Positions 1 to 8,397 of a stretch of 64,000 nt of DNA are shown here, one piece after another (position 1 is the first letter of the stretch; each line of letters opens with the position of its first letter). Source of the stretch: Cladopsammia gracilis (taxonomy: Eukaryota; Cnidaria; Anthozoa; Scleractinia; Dendrophylliidae). The position numbers and the translations under genes were made by a program. The stretch lies in the NCBI GenBank assembly GCA_022457155.1, contig JAJGOT010000131.1:494001-558000 (forward strand). The letters are read 5' to 3'. Under the pieces are notes generated by a model, which was given only the letters and a program-made list of their open reading frames with translations, was not told where the DNA came from and did no database searches.

Positions 1-615
1 ATCTGATGATTAGAGTGTAGATTGCACAAGAATATGAATCAAATATCATGTTTTTCCTCAGAAGACAGAAACTTTGATCTCAAAAGGTCGAAGCAACCTT
101 AGAAATTACAGCTTAAGCACACTTGTGATAACCTACGAAAATGACCGAACTTTAACCGCAAAAAAACAGAAAATTGGTGAGAGGTACGATGTGGTACGAC
201 GTCCTAAATTAAAAGAATAACTTTTTTCTACAAAGGATGGTACGATTTTCGTGGCTAGAACCCACGCGATATAGCGTCAAGAAACGAACGCGTTGGTTCA
301 CTACACAACGTGGACGAAAGCCGCCATATTGGACCGGCTTGCGAGGAAGCCTAATAATAGCGAATTCTACTACAAAAGTTGTAATATAAACAAGTAAATA
401 GAAAAAGTAGCAACATACCTTTCATGAAAACTCCTTTACTGGAAAAAGCGGACTTCATATTTGAAGAAAAACACACTAAAAAACCATGAATTGTTGCGTG
501 GAGAAATTCTCGCAAAAACGACTGTGAATGAATACCTTAATCTGATTGGTCGACTACTCCTACCAGGATACCTTTCGGCCCGTGTCCAACCTCCTCTGGG
601 TCCTTGTTGGAGCTC
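1..615. other. Intergenic flank, no gene recognised
   Basis: No coding region with recognisable protein similarity is visible on either strand. The short open frames here have no domain signature and mostly begin at non-ATG codons. The stretch is AT-rich host or degraded repeat sequence that leads into a LINE fragment. Confidence 0.5.
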
Positions 616-683
616 TCTAACTGGAGACCAATTACTCTGCTGAATACTGATTATAAAATAGCGTCCAAAGCCATCGCCAAACG
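616..683 (+). pseudogene. LINE reverse transcriptase fragment, left of the Polinton insertion
   Basis: Translated from about 616 this gives NWRPITLLNTDYKIASKAIAKR, the conserved block at the start of the non-LTR retrotransposon reverse transcriptase. It continues in the same frame at 19215 beyond the Polinton (IEAVFPDLVHTDQTGFIKGR). The two pieces are one LINE split by insertion. Upstream of 616 I cannot follow the LINE, so it was probably 5'-truncated before the Polinton arrived. Confidence 0.85.
678..683. repeat. Target site duplication CAAACG, left copy
   Basis: CAAACG immediately precedes the element's terminal AGTAGG and is repeated exactly at 19215-19220 just after the terminal CCTACT. 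A 6-bp duplication is the known hallmark of Polinton integrase insertion. Its perfection implies a fairly recent event. Confidence 0.95.
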
Positions 684-960
684 AGTAGGTGGTAAAAGAG
701 AGTTCTGAGACACCCTCAAATTCCCCTGAATTTCACACAAATATTTCCTGCAGATTTCAACAAATAATACATTATTTATCATCAGTCCAAATCAACAGAT
801 ACCACGCAATTCTGATGAGTTTGAGCAGATTTGACAAATTGCGGAGTTGTGTGAAAACTGACAGAAATTGTTGAATTTGTCAGATTTGTTGGGTCTGAAA
901 TATTTGTGTGAAATTCAGGGGAATTTGAGGGTGTCTCAGAACTCTCTTTTACCACCTACT
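684..960. repeat. Left 277-bp terminal hairpin unit
   Basis: Two perfect 64-bp complementary arms (684-747 and 897-960) enclose a 149-bp loop (748-896). The loop contains smaller inverted pairs such as GACAAATT/AATTTGTC. The unit is identical base for base, in the same orientation, to 18938-19214. Palindromic arms look the same in either orientation, but the loops do not, so the two ends are in opposite flip states relative to true inverted repeats. Confidence 0.93.
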
Positions 961-983
961 AAAGCTAAATTCAGCACAAGAAA

Positions 984-1013
984 AAATCTTGAAATTGGCC
1001 AATTTCAAGATTT
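984..1013. repeat. Perfect 30-bp palindrome, left copy
   Basis: The palindrome is centred on TTGGCCAA and flanked by AAATC/GATTT. It is repeated at 18885-18914 with at least 26 bp conserved. It lies at the same distance inside each terminal hairpin, so it may be a binding site for a replication, terminal or integrase protein. The function is inferred only. Confidence 0.85.
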
Positions 1014-1043
1014 CTCCGCTGAATTTCCACACGAAAAAATCAA

Positions 1044-4000
1044 TCATTTTCCAAAAATTTCATGCTCATTTGGGGAGAATATTTCTCCCAGTCTCCAATG
1101 CCCCAACGCCAGCGTATCAATTCCATTTCCCAAAATCACTCTTTTGTCATCTTCCGCACTCAGCGCAATTTTGGTCATGTTTTCCGTGAATAAATGGTGC
1201 CCTCTGCTGCGAAAAATAGTTTGCCTCCTGAGTTGCTTTTGTTTTGTCCTCAAACATTTCACAAAATTTTCATGCCTCAAACTCTTCCTGATCATGCATT
1301 TTTTCACTCCTTTTGCCTTTTGTTCCTCTGTGGTTTCTGCATTCTCCTCAATCAGGAGAGAATACAGTTTTGGTCTCAGGGCGACAAATTCTGTCAAAAT
1401 GGCACCCTCGCATTCATCTTTCATCAACCCAATCTTTTTCTTGTTCCCTGGCACGATTGGCATTCCATTCAACACTGCCGGATGCTTTGGGGAAAAATCA
1501 TTTGTGTCAAACCATTCTGCCACATCCCCCGCAATGTCCGCAAAGAAATCTTCCGTTTCAATCTCCAGCACCAAAGAATCTGTGTCGGTGTACAGGAGAG
1601 AAACATTTTCCCACTTTTTCTTCACATACTCATAGTGAAAATCATACATCAAAAGTTTGGACAAATCCAAGATTGACATCCCGACAAAGATGGGTTTTGA
1701 CATGACCACTCGCGTTTTTCTCATCTTAACCGCAATCAGAAATTCATCGAAAATTTTCACATCGGCGAAGTTGCATTTGCTCACCAGCTTTTCTGCCCTT
1801 TCCGCATCTTTCACCAGTTCAATCGTGACTCGATTTCTCAGGTTTTCTATGGTTTTCCCAAAGACTGAGTTGTTCATGAGTTTGAAGAAATCTTTTTCAA
1901 ACTTCGTTTTTCCCTTGGATCTCAGGGCAGTGTTTTTGTCAATATAACATTTCATAAATGTTGCTTCTTCAAATTTTATTCCTCGCCTGATCTTTTTCAA
2001 CTTCATTCCCTGGGAAAGATAAAACGCCAGATTGCGACCGTGCAAAACCATGCCTTCTTTGTCCCTCAGATTTTGCGTGAGTTTTTCAATCCCACCCAGC
2101 GCCAGTTTTTCCGGAGCCAGGGGAAAATCATTGTGATCATCATGCAATTCTGGGGGATAAACGAGATCAACTTCAAGAATGCAGCCTTGTCCTTCTGTTT
2201 TCACAAACTTTTCCCAGTTTTCCAAATCTTCCTCATTCATCCACTGGAATTTCCCAACTGGAAGAGGCTGCGACATGGCCCATCCATAAAGGTTGTTTGC
2301 GTCCAAATAAACCAGGAAACGAGATGGTTCATTTGGATTGAAATTTTTCATATATTGATTGTTTGCTTTCGCAAATCGTTTGAATGCATTTGCGTTTCCT
2401 CCCCTGACTCCTTTTTCAATCATCAACAACTGTTCCACATCATCTAGAAGTTCCAACTTCACTCCTGTCACTTTCAGCATTGCATCCCAAGCTAACCCAG
2501 GGGTGGTGAAATAGTGCGCGGGATCCAGTTCATAATTTTCTTCGCAAAGTTTTCTGAAACTTTCCATGACATCTGCAAGCAACAGCACATCCGTTTTCAA
2601 ATAAAGATCGTGAAACTCGCCCATATTTTCCAATTCAAATTCTTCCCAGACTCGCTGGGCATGGGCAAAATCTTCATCTGAGATTTTTTCCTGATTCAAT
2701 CTGGAAAAAAACGCGGTTTTTTTCGGTAATTGCCGCTCGAATTTGTCAAATCCTGTCATGAATTCATAGGGATAAACTCCTTTTCGCCGCATCAAATCAC
2801 TTTTCTCACCAAAAAATCTGGTGATTTCTTTCAATTCTTCTTTGGGGAGATTTTTTGCCAGCGAATCCAATCCTGCCAGCGTGAATTTGAAGGAATCCAA
2901 AAATCGAATTTCATGTTTCACTGAAAATTCTTTCCCTTTCTCCTCATTCCATTCTTTTTTCAACTCAAATTTCAGGGAAAAGGAAATATATTTCTCCTCA
3001 TTGTTGGGAATACATGTCACGCTCAAAACTTCATCCATTGTCCCCAAAGCTCGCACAAAAAGATGAGCGTCATAATTTTGCAGATTGTGAAAAAACACAG
3101 GGGTAAATTTTGGCCTTTGAAACTTCAGGTTGCAAGATTGATGCGCTGCTCCCCTGAATTTTCCTGAAAAGTGACAGTGATCCCTCACCTTGGACAGACT
3201 TTTTTCTCCAAATTCTTCTCGACACAGCCAGCACACTTCCGCTTCTCGAAATGATTTCCATTCTTGGTTGGTCAGGGGAATCATTTCCTTTTTCGGCAAA
3301 TTCAAGTGAGCTTCTCTCACTCGGGAAATCAATTCCCGAATGAACTCTTTGGGAAGTTCTTCATTTTCATTTGCAGCTCTTTTCAACACAGGCTCCATTT
3401 GCAAAAACGGGGAAACGAGATGAAACGCAAATCCGCAGGGAATATGCTCGTGGGTTTTTTGAGTTCCCCCCAGCGGTTTCAAAATTGACTCAAAATCTGC
3501 ATATCCAACAACAGGCAGATGCATCATTTTTGGGAAGTTTTTGAAGGAACAAGTTCCTCCTGGAAGTTCAATTCTTGCGGCTTCAAAATCTCCGCAAATG
3601 GTTTTGTGTTTCTCCAGACTTTCCACTCTGGGAAATGAATTGAGGCATCTTTTGCAGAAAAATCTTTCATGCCCATTTCGCGAAACTTGAGAGCTTGCCA
3701 AGCGGGAGAAATTTTTCACCAGACAGAAGTGCGTTTTGAATTCTTCTGTCAGCAGAATCAAATCCACATGAAGTCCCCTTTCTTCCTTGGTGATTCTCAG
3801 GGGAAAAACAAATCCATCCCAGCCAAAAACGTTCACTGAAATGTCAGGATTTCTGGCCTCAAAAAATTTGATTTTTTCCACGGTCATGGGAAATTCACAA
3901 CCATCCCAATTCATTTCTTCCGTTTGTTCTCGCAAATCCGGTGTGATTCTTTCCGGATGAACCTTGACCATATTTGCGGCTCTGCCCAAGCACCATTTAA

Positions 4001-4844
4001 AACACATCTCGTCTTCATTTTGCATGTTGATCACGGCTTTCTTGTTTGCCAAATCAGCAGGCAGTTCAATCCACCCAGATCCTCGCAGGGGGTTCCAGCG
4101 CACAAAATGAATTTCCAAACGCAAAACTCTTTCAAAAACCCAATTTGATCCTCTGCGATTGAAATTTTCCAAATTTTCAATCATTTCTCTTTCCATTTCA
4201 TCCAAAATCTCTGGGTTGTTTCCCAAATTTATTTTCTGCCGGGAATGGAAAAATGGATTTTCAATCACTTCCTCCCCAGAAGCCAAATTTGTTTGGGACA
4301 TTTCCACATTCAAAACGCATCTCACTCTTGTTTGTGAATTTTCTCGCAGGAGCCTGAGAATATGCCATCTTGCTTTCCGGAAAAAATCTTGGGGAGAAAT
4401 GGAATCATCTCCTTGAATTATAAATTGTTTCGCGAATCCTTTCAAAGCGGATTTTCCTTCTTCAACGACCAACCTTTGTTTCCACAATTCAGCGATTTGC
4501 TTTTTCAATCTTTCCACCGCGGGATTGGCTCTTCTCCGAACATCCGCGTCATCCACACTTTCCAACCAATTTGTCCAATCGATAACCGTATCTACATTTT
4601 CTTCAATCGCTCTGGGAATGACTCTGGGGGGAACAATTCTTCTTTCCGGAATCAAAAAAGGCACATCAATTTCTGGATTTTCGTCATCTAGGTTGGCTCG
4701 TCTTTTTCGAGTTTTTGGCTGATTTTTTCCCCCTCCTTGCCAAAGATTTTCAACTAAAAACTTCACCAGTTCATCTTTTTTCAATCGCGACCAACCTCGC
4801 AAATTTGTCGATCGTGCAAAGGATTGCCATGCAGCTAAAGACAT
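1044..4844 (-). CDS. polB: Protein-primed family B DNA polymerase (Polinton pPolB)
   Basis: This 1266-residue replicative polymerase would copy the element from its termini. The N-terminus (1-35) is SAP-like. A C2H2-type finger lies at about 397-417. Exonuclease motifs are DFE near 450, NYDAH near 590 and YLKTDVLLLAD near 748. Polymerase motifs are DANNLYGWAMS near 848, KLMNNSVFGKT near 988 and YTDTDS near 1085. Between ExoI and ExoII, a CxxC...DHCH...CN cluster (about 538-571) resembles endonuclease VII/HNH-type zinc modules common in Polinton polymerases. The length is normal for Polintons and no stops are seen. The ATG sits in the TTAAAAATG context shared with other genes of the element. 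It diverges from the next gene across a 37-bp promoter-like palindrome, and its 3' end abuts the left inverted repeat. Protein priming is family knowledge and not visible here. Confidence 0.97.
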   Translation of the reverse strand: MSLAAWQSFARSTNLRGWSRLKKDELVKFLVENLWQGGGKNQPKTRKRRANLDDENPEIDVPFLIPERRIVPPRVIPRAIEENVDTVIDWTNWLESVDDADVRRRANPAVERLKKQIAELWKQRLVVEEGKSALKGFAKQFIIQGDDSISPQDFFRKARWHILRLLRENSQTRVRCVLNVEMSQTNLASGEEVIENPFFHSRQKINLGNNPEILDEMEREMIENLENFNRRGSNWVFERVLRLEIHFVRWNPLRGSGWIELPADLANKKAVINMQNEDEMCFKWCLGRAANMVKVHPERITPDLREQTEEMNWDGCEFPMTVEKIKFFEARNPDISVNVFGWDGFVFPLRITKEERGLHVDLILLTEEFKTHFCLVKNFSRLASSQVSRNGHERFFCKRCLNSFPRVESLEKHKTICGDFEAARIELPGGTCSFKNFPKMMHLPVVGYADFESILKPLGGTQKTHEHIPCGFAFHLVSPFLQMEPVLKRAANENEELPKEFIRELISRVREAHLNLPKKEMIPLTNQEWKSFREAEVCWLCREEFGEKSLSKVRDHCHFSGKFRGAAHQSCNLKFQRPKFTPVFFHNLQNYDAHLFVRALGTMDEVLSVTCIPNNEEKYISFSLKFELKKEWNEEKGKEFSVKHEIRFLDSFKFTLAGLDSLAKNLPKEELKEITRFFGEKSDLMRRKGVYPYEFMTGFDKFERQLPKKTAFFSRLNQEKISDEDFAHAQRVWEEFELENMGEFHDLYLKTDVLLLADVMESFRKLCEENYELDPAHYFTTPGLAWDAMLKVTGVKLELLDDVEQLLMIEKGVRGGNANAFKRFAKANNQYMKNFNPNEPSRFLVYLDANNLYGWAMSQPLPVGKFQWMNEEDLENWEKFVKTEGQGCILEVDLVYPPELHDDHNDFPLAPEKLALGGIEKLTQNLRDKEGMVLHGRNLAFYLSQGMKLKKIRRGIKFEEATFMKCYIDKNTALRSKGKTKFEKDFFKLMNNSVFGKTIENLRNRVTIELVKDAERAEKLVSKCNFADVKIFDEFLIAVKMRKTRVVMSKPIFVGMSILDLSKLLMYDFHYEYVKKKWENVSLLYTDTDSLVLEIETEDFFADIAGDVAEWFDTNDFSPKHPAVLNGMPIVPGNKKKIGLMKDECEGAILTEFVALRPKLYSLLIEENAETTEEQKAKGVKKCMIRKSLRHENFVKCLRTKQKQLRRQTIFRSRGHHLFTENMTKIALSAEDDKRVILGNGIDTLALGHWRLGEIFSPNEHEIFGK

Positions 4845-4881
4845 TTTTAATGGAGAAAAAAATCTTTTTTCCTCATTTAAA
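4845..4881. promoter_or_regulatory. Near-palindromic bidirectional promoter between polB and the NUMOD-like gene
   Basis: Only 37 bp separate two divergent ATGs. Read from either side, the start codon is preceded by ATTAAAA or TTTAAA, then CTC/CCTC, then an A- or T-run, so the interval is close to its own reverse complement. A shared control site for early replication genes is likely. No TATA box separate from the TTAAAA motif is seen. Confidence 0.55.
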
Positions 4882-5370
4882 ATGAAGTTTTCAATTCAGG
4901 AAGAAGGAAAAGAAAAGCAAACTTTTTTCACATTCAAAGAAGCCAGCGAAAAAACGGGGCTTCCCTCCAAAACGATTTTGCGAGTTCTCAAATCAGGCAA
5001 CACTAAATATACCAGAAGAACCGATCAAAAAGTGTTCTGGATTCAGGAGGAAGAAGACACACCATTCATCCAGATTGATGGGGAAGATTTTTTCACCGCA
5101 GAGGAAATTCGGGAACGATTTGGGTTATCACGCACAGTTTTTTTCAATCAACTCTGCAAGAAAAAAACTCATTTTCTGGATTCAGGGGAAAAATCGCACG
5201 AAGTCACTTGGGTTTCTCCCAGATTGCAAGAATTCATCTATCTCATGAAAAAGAAAGCTGCATTGGAAACGGCGATGCACGCGCACCCCAAAAAAGGGCT
5301 TTATAAACATCATAACCTCTGCCAGGCTGAGATGAACGACGCCCTTGTGGATTTGCAAAATGCGTTTTGA
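4882..5370 (+). CDS. NUMOD/KilA-like helix-turn-helix DNA-binding protein 1
   Basis: This 162-aa protein begins with a module (about 12-55) of the pattern FF...A........I...LK.GN...RR.D.K.F. It resembles NUMOD1-type DNA-binding modules of homing endonucleases and viral regulators. A second, weaker copy follows (about 63-105: DFFTAEEIRERFGLSRT). The C-terminus is basic and alpha-helical with no recognised enzyme. The same module recurs in the protein at 7217-7816, so the two are paralogues. The ATG is in the TTTAAAATG context and divergent from polB. A regulatory or replication-accessory role is inferred from DNA-binding style and position. Confidence 0.75.
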   Translation: MKFSIQEEGKEKQTFFTFKEASEKTGLPSKTILRVLKSGNTKYTRRTDQKVFWIQEEEDTPFIQIDGEDFFTAEEIRERFGLSRTVFFNQLCKKKTHFLDSGEKSHEVTWVSPRLQEFIYLMKKKAALETAMHAHPKKGLYKHHNLCQAEMNDALVDLQNAF

Positions 5371-5394
5371 ATTTTTTCTTCATTGGAGAAAAAA

Positions 5395-5580
5395 ATGTCA
5401 AGTGAAAACAAATCCACTCCTCCGAAAGAGGCTGAAAAAATCAAAGAGGAAACGGACTGGGAAAAAGCGTGTGACGCAGAAAGAAACTTCCAAAAAGCTG
5501 TGGACATAGCCACTGGTTTTCTCCCAGTCAAAACGGAAGAGGATCGCAAGTTCATGGAAAAATGGATTTTCGCGATTTAA
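5395..5580 (+). CDS. Small charged protein, function unknown
   Basis: The 61-aa product is rich in Lys and Glu and is predicted to be helical. I chose the ATG at 5395; the frame is open a few codons earlier but only from a TTG. It lies 24 bp after the previous gene and 25 bp before the next on the same strand, as part of a small plus-strand early cluster. It has no recognisable domain and no hydrophobic segment. It could be a real accessory protein or fortuitous. Its tight spacing and the A-rich ATG context (AGAAAAAAATG) favour a gene. Confidence 0.55.
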   Translation: MSSENKSTPPKEAEKIKEETDWEKACDAERNFQKAVDIATGFLPVKTEEDRKFMEKWIFAI

Positions 5581-5605
5581 TTTATTTTTTATCTCCTCCC
5601 AAAAA

Positions 5606-6229
5606 ATGAATCCCGAGAAAATATCTATCCCCGACTGCTCTCTCGACAACCCCGTGAAAAAATCTTCCGGAAAAATCTCTTTCTGCCTTCTCCCATGCCT
5701 CCACGATGGCAAATGGCTCAAAGTGAAACTCCAAACCAAATTCAAGATTTTCGCTCATCAAGGTGACTCGTTTTCTCTGGGAATCACTCTTCCGGAAGAA
5801 AACATCGAATTTTTCAAAGATTTGGAAAAACATCTCAACTCTGCTGCGATGAAAAAGAAGTCGGAAGTCAAAGAGATCGGTCCGAATTTTGCTCGATTTC
5901 AGGAGGGAGATTTCACTCTCGTGAAAATCGATAAATCCGAGCAGGAAAAGATTTATGCCAAGATTTATCCCTCCAAACTCAAGCACACGGATTTCTCCTG
6001 CAGATTTTGGGAATTATGCGACGATGGGAAGAAAAAACCAATCCTGAGGCAAAAAGAACTCATTGGCGTTCCTCTCCGGGGGCAAGTTGTGTTTTCAATC
6101 AAACATCTTTTCTGCGGAAATCTGAAAGCCATCACATGCATCGTGGATGAAGTTTTGGTGGAGGAAAAGGTGGAAGCTGCCTCAGAATTCGATGAGTTTG
6201 AAGATAAGAATGAGGATGATGAAGTTTGA
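5606..6229 (+). CDS. Putative single-stranded DNA-binding protein
   Basis: This 207-aa protein has a beta-rich body with alternating hydrophobic and charged residues and aromatic positions (KLQTKFKIFAHQGDSFSLGITL, then VVFSIKHLFC). It ends in a strongly acidic tail (SEFDEFEDKNEDDEV). That layout is typical of OB-fold ssDNA-binding proteins of large DNA viruses and Polinton relatives. I see no residue motif that proves it. Sitting in the replication gene cluster next to polB supports the idea. Alternatives are a generic nucleic-acid chaperone or an unknown structural protein. Confidence 0.5.
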   Translation: MNPEKISIPDCSLDNPVKKSSGKISFCLLPCLHDGKWLKVKLQTKFKIFAHQGDSFSLGITLPEENIEFFKDLEKHLNSAAMKKKSEVKEIGPNFARFQEGDFTLVKIDKSEQEKIYAKIYPSKLKHTDFSCRFWELCDDGKKKPILRQKELIGVPLRGQVVFSIKHLFCGNLKAITCIVDEVLVEEKVEAASEFDEFEDKNEDDEV

Positions 6230-7216
6230 TCTCACTGAGATCTGGAGGAAACTCCAAATTATTTTCCAGAATCTGATTCTGAAAAATACTTTTGTGATTT
6301 TTTTCAGTGAATTTGGGCAGAACCTTTTTCCTGATTTTTTCAGATTTGCCACGTGTGGTAGGTCTGATTTTGCCCCAGATTTTTTCAGTTCATTTTGGGC
6401 AGATTTTCCACGCACGATCGGTTGATTTTTTCCCAAATCCGCTCCGGGAAGAATTTGGTATTCGGTTTCGGGAAAATAAATTCTGAATCCCCAGAAAATA
6501 ATTTGCGGAATCCAACTCCGGGGAAAAAATTCTGAAATCCACTCCGGGGAAAAAAATTCTGAAATCCACTCCGGGGAAAAAATTCTGAAATCCACTCCGG
6601 AAAATAATTTTTGAAATCTGAATTCTGAAATCCACTCCGGGGAAAAAATTCTGAAATCTGCTCCGGAAAATAATTTTTGAATTCTGAATCCTCAGAATTT
6701 GATTTGCGGAATCCAACTCCGGGAAGAATTTTTTTTTGACTCCGGGAAAAATATTTTTTGCTGAACTTGAAATTTCTCCGGAAACTGATTTTGGAATGAA
6801 ATTTCTCTCCGGAAAATATTTCTCCAAAATTATTTTGAGGAAAATTTTTTTCCAAAATAATTTTGAATGAAATCCATTTCCGGGGGATGAAAAAATTCTC
6901 CGGGATGAAAAATTTTCTCCAAAATGGATTTCAGAACGAAAAATTACCCACAAAAACTGATTTTGGAATGAAAAATCTCTCCAAAAACGGATTTTGGGAT
7001 GAAAAATCTCTCCGGAATTAAAATATCTCTCCGGGAATAAAAAATCTTTCGCTGAAAATCAGCTTTTAATTCAAATTCAGGAAAATTCAGGAAAATTTCT
7101 GCTTCATTTCATCTAAATCCTAGTTAACTAAATTGGAGAAATAACTAGCTAAAATGGGGAAATAAATGGATAAAATGTGATTTTAATTTTTTATTTCCTT
7201 TTTTTATCTAAATAAA
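6230..7216. repeat. Non-coding minisatellite region with degenerate CTCCGGGGAAAA units
   Basis: About 1 kb lacks a convincing gene. From roughly 6440 to 7050 it is built of irregular copies of a unit near 25 bp, such as CACTCCGGGGAAAAAATTC followed by TGAAATC, with variants CTCCGGAAAATAATTT and CTCCAAAAACGGATTTTG. The open minus-strand frames here simply read the repeat. The region separates the early plus-strand cluster from the second NUMOD-like gene. It could hold an origin, enhancer or packaging site, but none is demonstrated. Confidence 0.8.
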
Positions 7217-7816
7217 ATGTCGAAGCCAGCAACTAAACATTTTTCAATCTCCGACGGGAAAAAAACCAAAACCTTCTTCTCCGTGAATTCGGCAGCGAAA
7301 GAATATAGCATTTCAAATTGCGCCATCACCAATGCATTGAAAAAAGGAAACTCATCCATCACCCGGAGATCGGATAAGAAAATATTTTATCTCAGAGAAC
7401 CAAAAGTGGAAGAACCAAAAGTGGAAGGATCAGATTCTCCCCAGATAGATTTTTCTTCACTCCCAATGGATGAGGAATGGTTTGACAAATTCAAGATCGT
7501 CGTTTCAACCATGGATGAGTTTTGCAGAGAGATTGTTAATAAATTATTTGCGGATGAGGATATCGCGTTTGATTGGAAAAAAAGGGAAATTATCTACGAT
7601 GAGGAAAGTGTTTCATTTATCGAGATTATCTCCGTTATCTGCAGAGTGGCGTTTCCGATTAACAAAGAGAAGTGTTTAGCAGAACTGGAGAAGAATTGCA
7701 CTGTTGGAACTAAAAAACCTCTTAACATGAAACAAATGAAATTCATTGCCTGTTTGAAGAAAAATGAAAGAACATTTCACATGGATATGTTCAATAAAAT
7801 CAGGAAATATAAATGA
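7217..7816 (+). CDS. NUMOD/KilA-like DNA-binding protein 2
   Basis: The N-terminal 60 residues of this 199-aa protein match the start of the protein at 4882 (KTKTFFSVNSAAKEY..., SITRRSDKKIFYL). They share the FF, A, LKKGN, RRSDKK and F positions, so the two genes are paralogues. A short EPKVEEPKVEG duplication links to a C-terminal alpha-helical region (about 90-199) with no known fold. The ATG has AAATAAAATG context. It probably acts as a sequence-specific DNA-binding regulator or accessory factor. The C-terminus is unrelated to that of the paralogue, suggesting domain shuffling after duplication. Confidence 0.75.
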   Translation: MSKPATKHFSISDGKKTKTFFSVNSAAKEYSISNCAITNALKKGNSSITRRSDKKIFYLREPKVEEPKVEGSDSPQIDFSSLPMDEEWFDKFKIVVSTMDEFCREIVNKLFADEDIAFDWKKREIIYDEESVSFIEIISVICRVAFPINKEKCLAELEKNCTVGTKKPLNMKQMKFIACLKKNERTFHMDMFNKIRKYK

Positions 7817-7874
7817 ATTTTTTTCCTCTGATTTCTTGCATGATTTTTCATTTTCGGGAAATGAAAATTCTCGT

Positions 7875-8363
7875 TCAACCCTCAAATTTTTTCTCCCATT
7901 CAGCTTCAAACTTTTCCAAATCCAACCCCAAATCAATCACAATCCCATCAATCGCTTCCATTGAAAACAAAAATTCATCCCTGTCGAATTTTCCTCCCCG
8001 CAAAGCGAAGCGCAAATCACTCAATGTTTTTTCATAGGTGGTGAAAGCGAATTTCGCCATCTTAATTTTGCTTTTCAGATTCTTCATTTCATTCGCGGTT
8101 TTCAAAACTAATCCTGCTCCTGAAATCACTCCCAACACGATTGGGTTCAAAGTCGCGGCTCCAGCAATCGTCCCGATTGCAACCAGACCGGAAGAGGTCA
8201 AATTCATGAGCAGATTCATTTTCTTGAATCGACTATGCGCTCGTTTCAGGCACCAAAATCTTTTGTGATAAAATCGAAAAAGTTTTTTGATCTCTTCCAG
8301 TTCTTCTTCCCGAATTGCGGGGTTGATGTGATTGAAAGCAAAAATGTTTTGTTTTCGTCCCAT
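7875..8363 (-). CDS. Small membrane-associated protein with hydrophobic hairpin
   Basis: The 162-aa product has a basic helical N-terminus (about 20-50). A Gly/Ala-rich hydrophobic stretch follows at about 52-88 (SGLVAIGTIAGAATLNP, VLGVISGAGLVL), long enough for one membrane hairpin or an amphipathic pore-like segment. The acidic C-terminal part is helical. It lies downstream of the fibre-like gene on the same strand, with 34 bp between them. A role in membrane penetration, or in an internal virion membrane, is possible but inferred. No enzyme motif is visible. The start ATG follows CTGAAAAAA. Confidence 0.6.
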   Translation of the reverse strand: MGRKQNIFAFNHINPAIREEELEEIKKLFRFYHKRFWCLKRAHSRFKKMNLLMNLTSSGLVAIGTIAGAATLNPIVLGVISGAGLVLKTANEMKNLKSKIKMAKFAFTTYEKTLSDLRFALRGGKFDRDEFLFSMEAIDGIVIDLGLDLEKFEAEWEKKFEG

Positions 8364-8397
8364 TTTTTTCAGGGAGAAATCATTTTTTCAATCATGC

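Larger units (their letters stand above)
684..1040. repeat. Left terminal inverted repeat, about 357 bp
   Basis: The sequence matches the reverse complement of about 18858-19214, except for the 149-bp loop at 748-896, which is in direct rather than inverted orientation. Inside the terminal 277 bp the inverted match continues with a few mismatches through a shared palindrome and ends near 1040, at the 3' end of the polymerase gene. Confidence 0.9.

Noticed and set aside
868..1635. 255-codon plus-strand open frame at the left end
   Set aside because: Shadow of the polymerase gene and the terminal repeat; it has no domain and the opposite frame is clearly polB.
6182..6953. Overlapping minus-strand frames with repeated WISEFFSPE or SGFQNFFPGVDFR
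   Set aside because: They read the CTCCGGGGAAAA minisatellite; several frames are open at once, showing repeat composition rather than selection.
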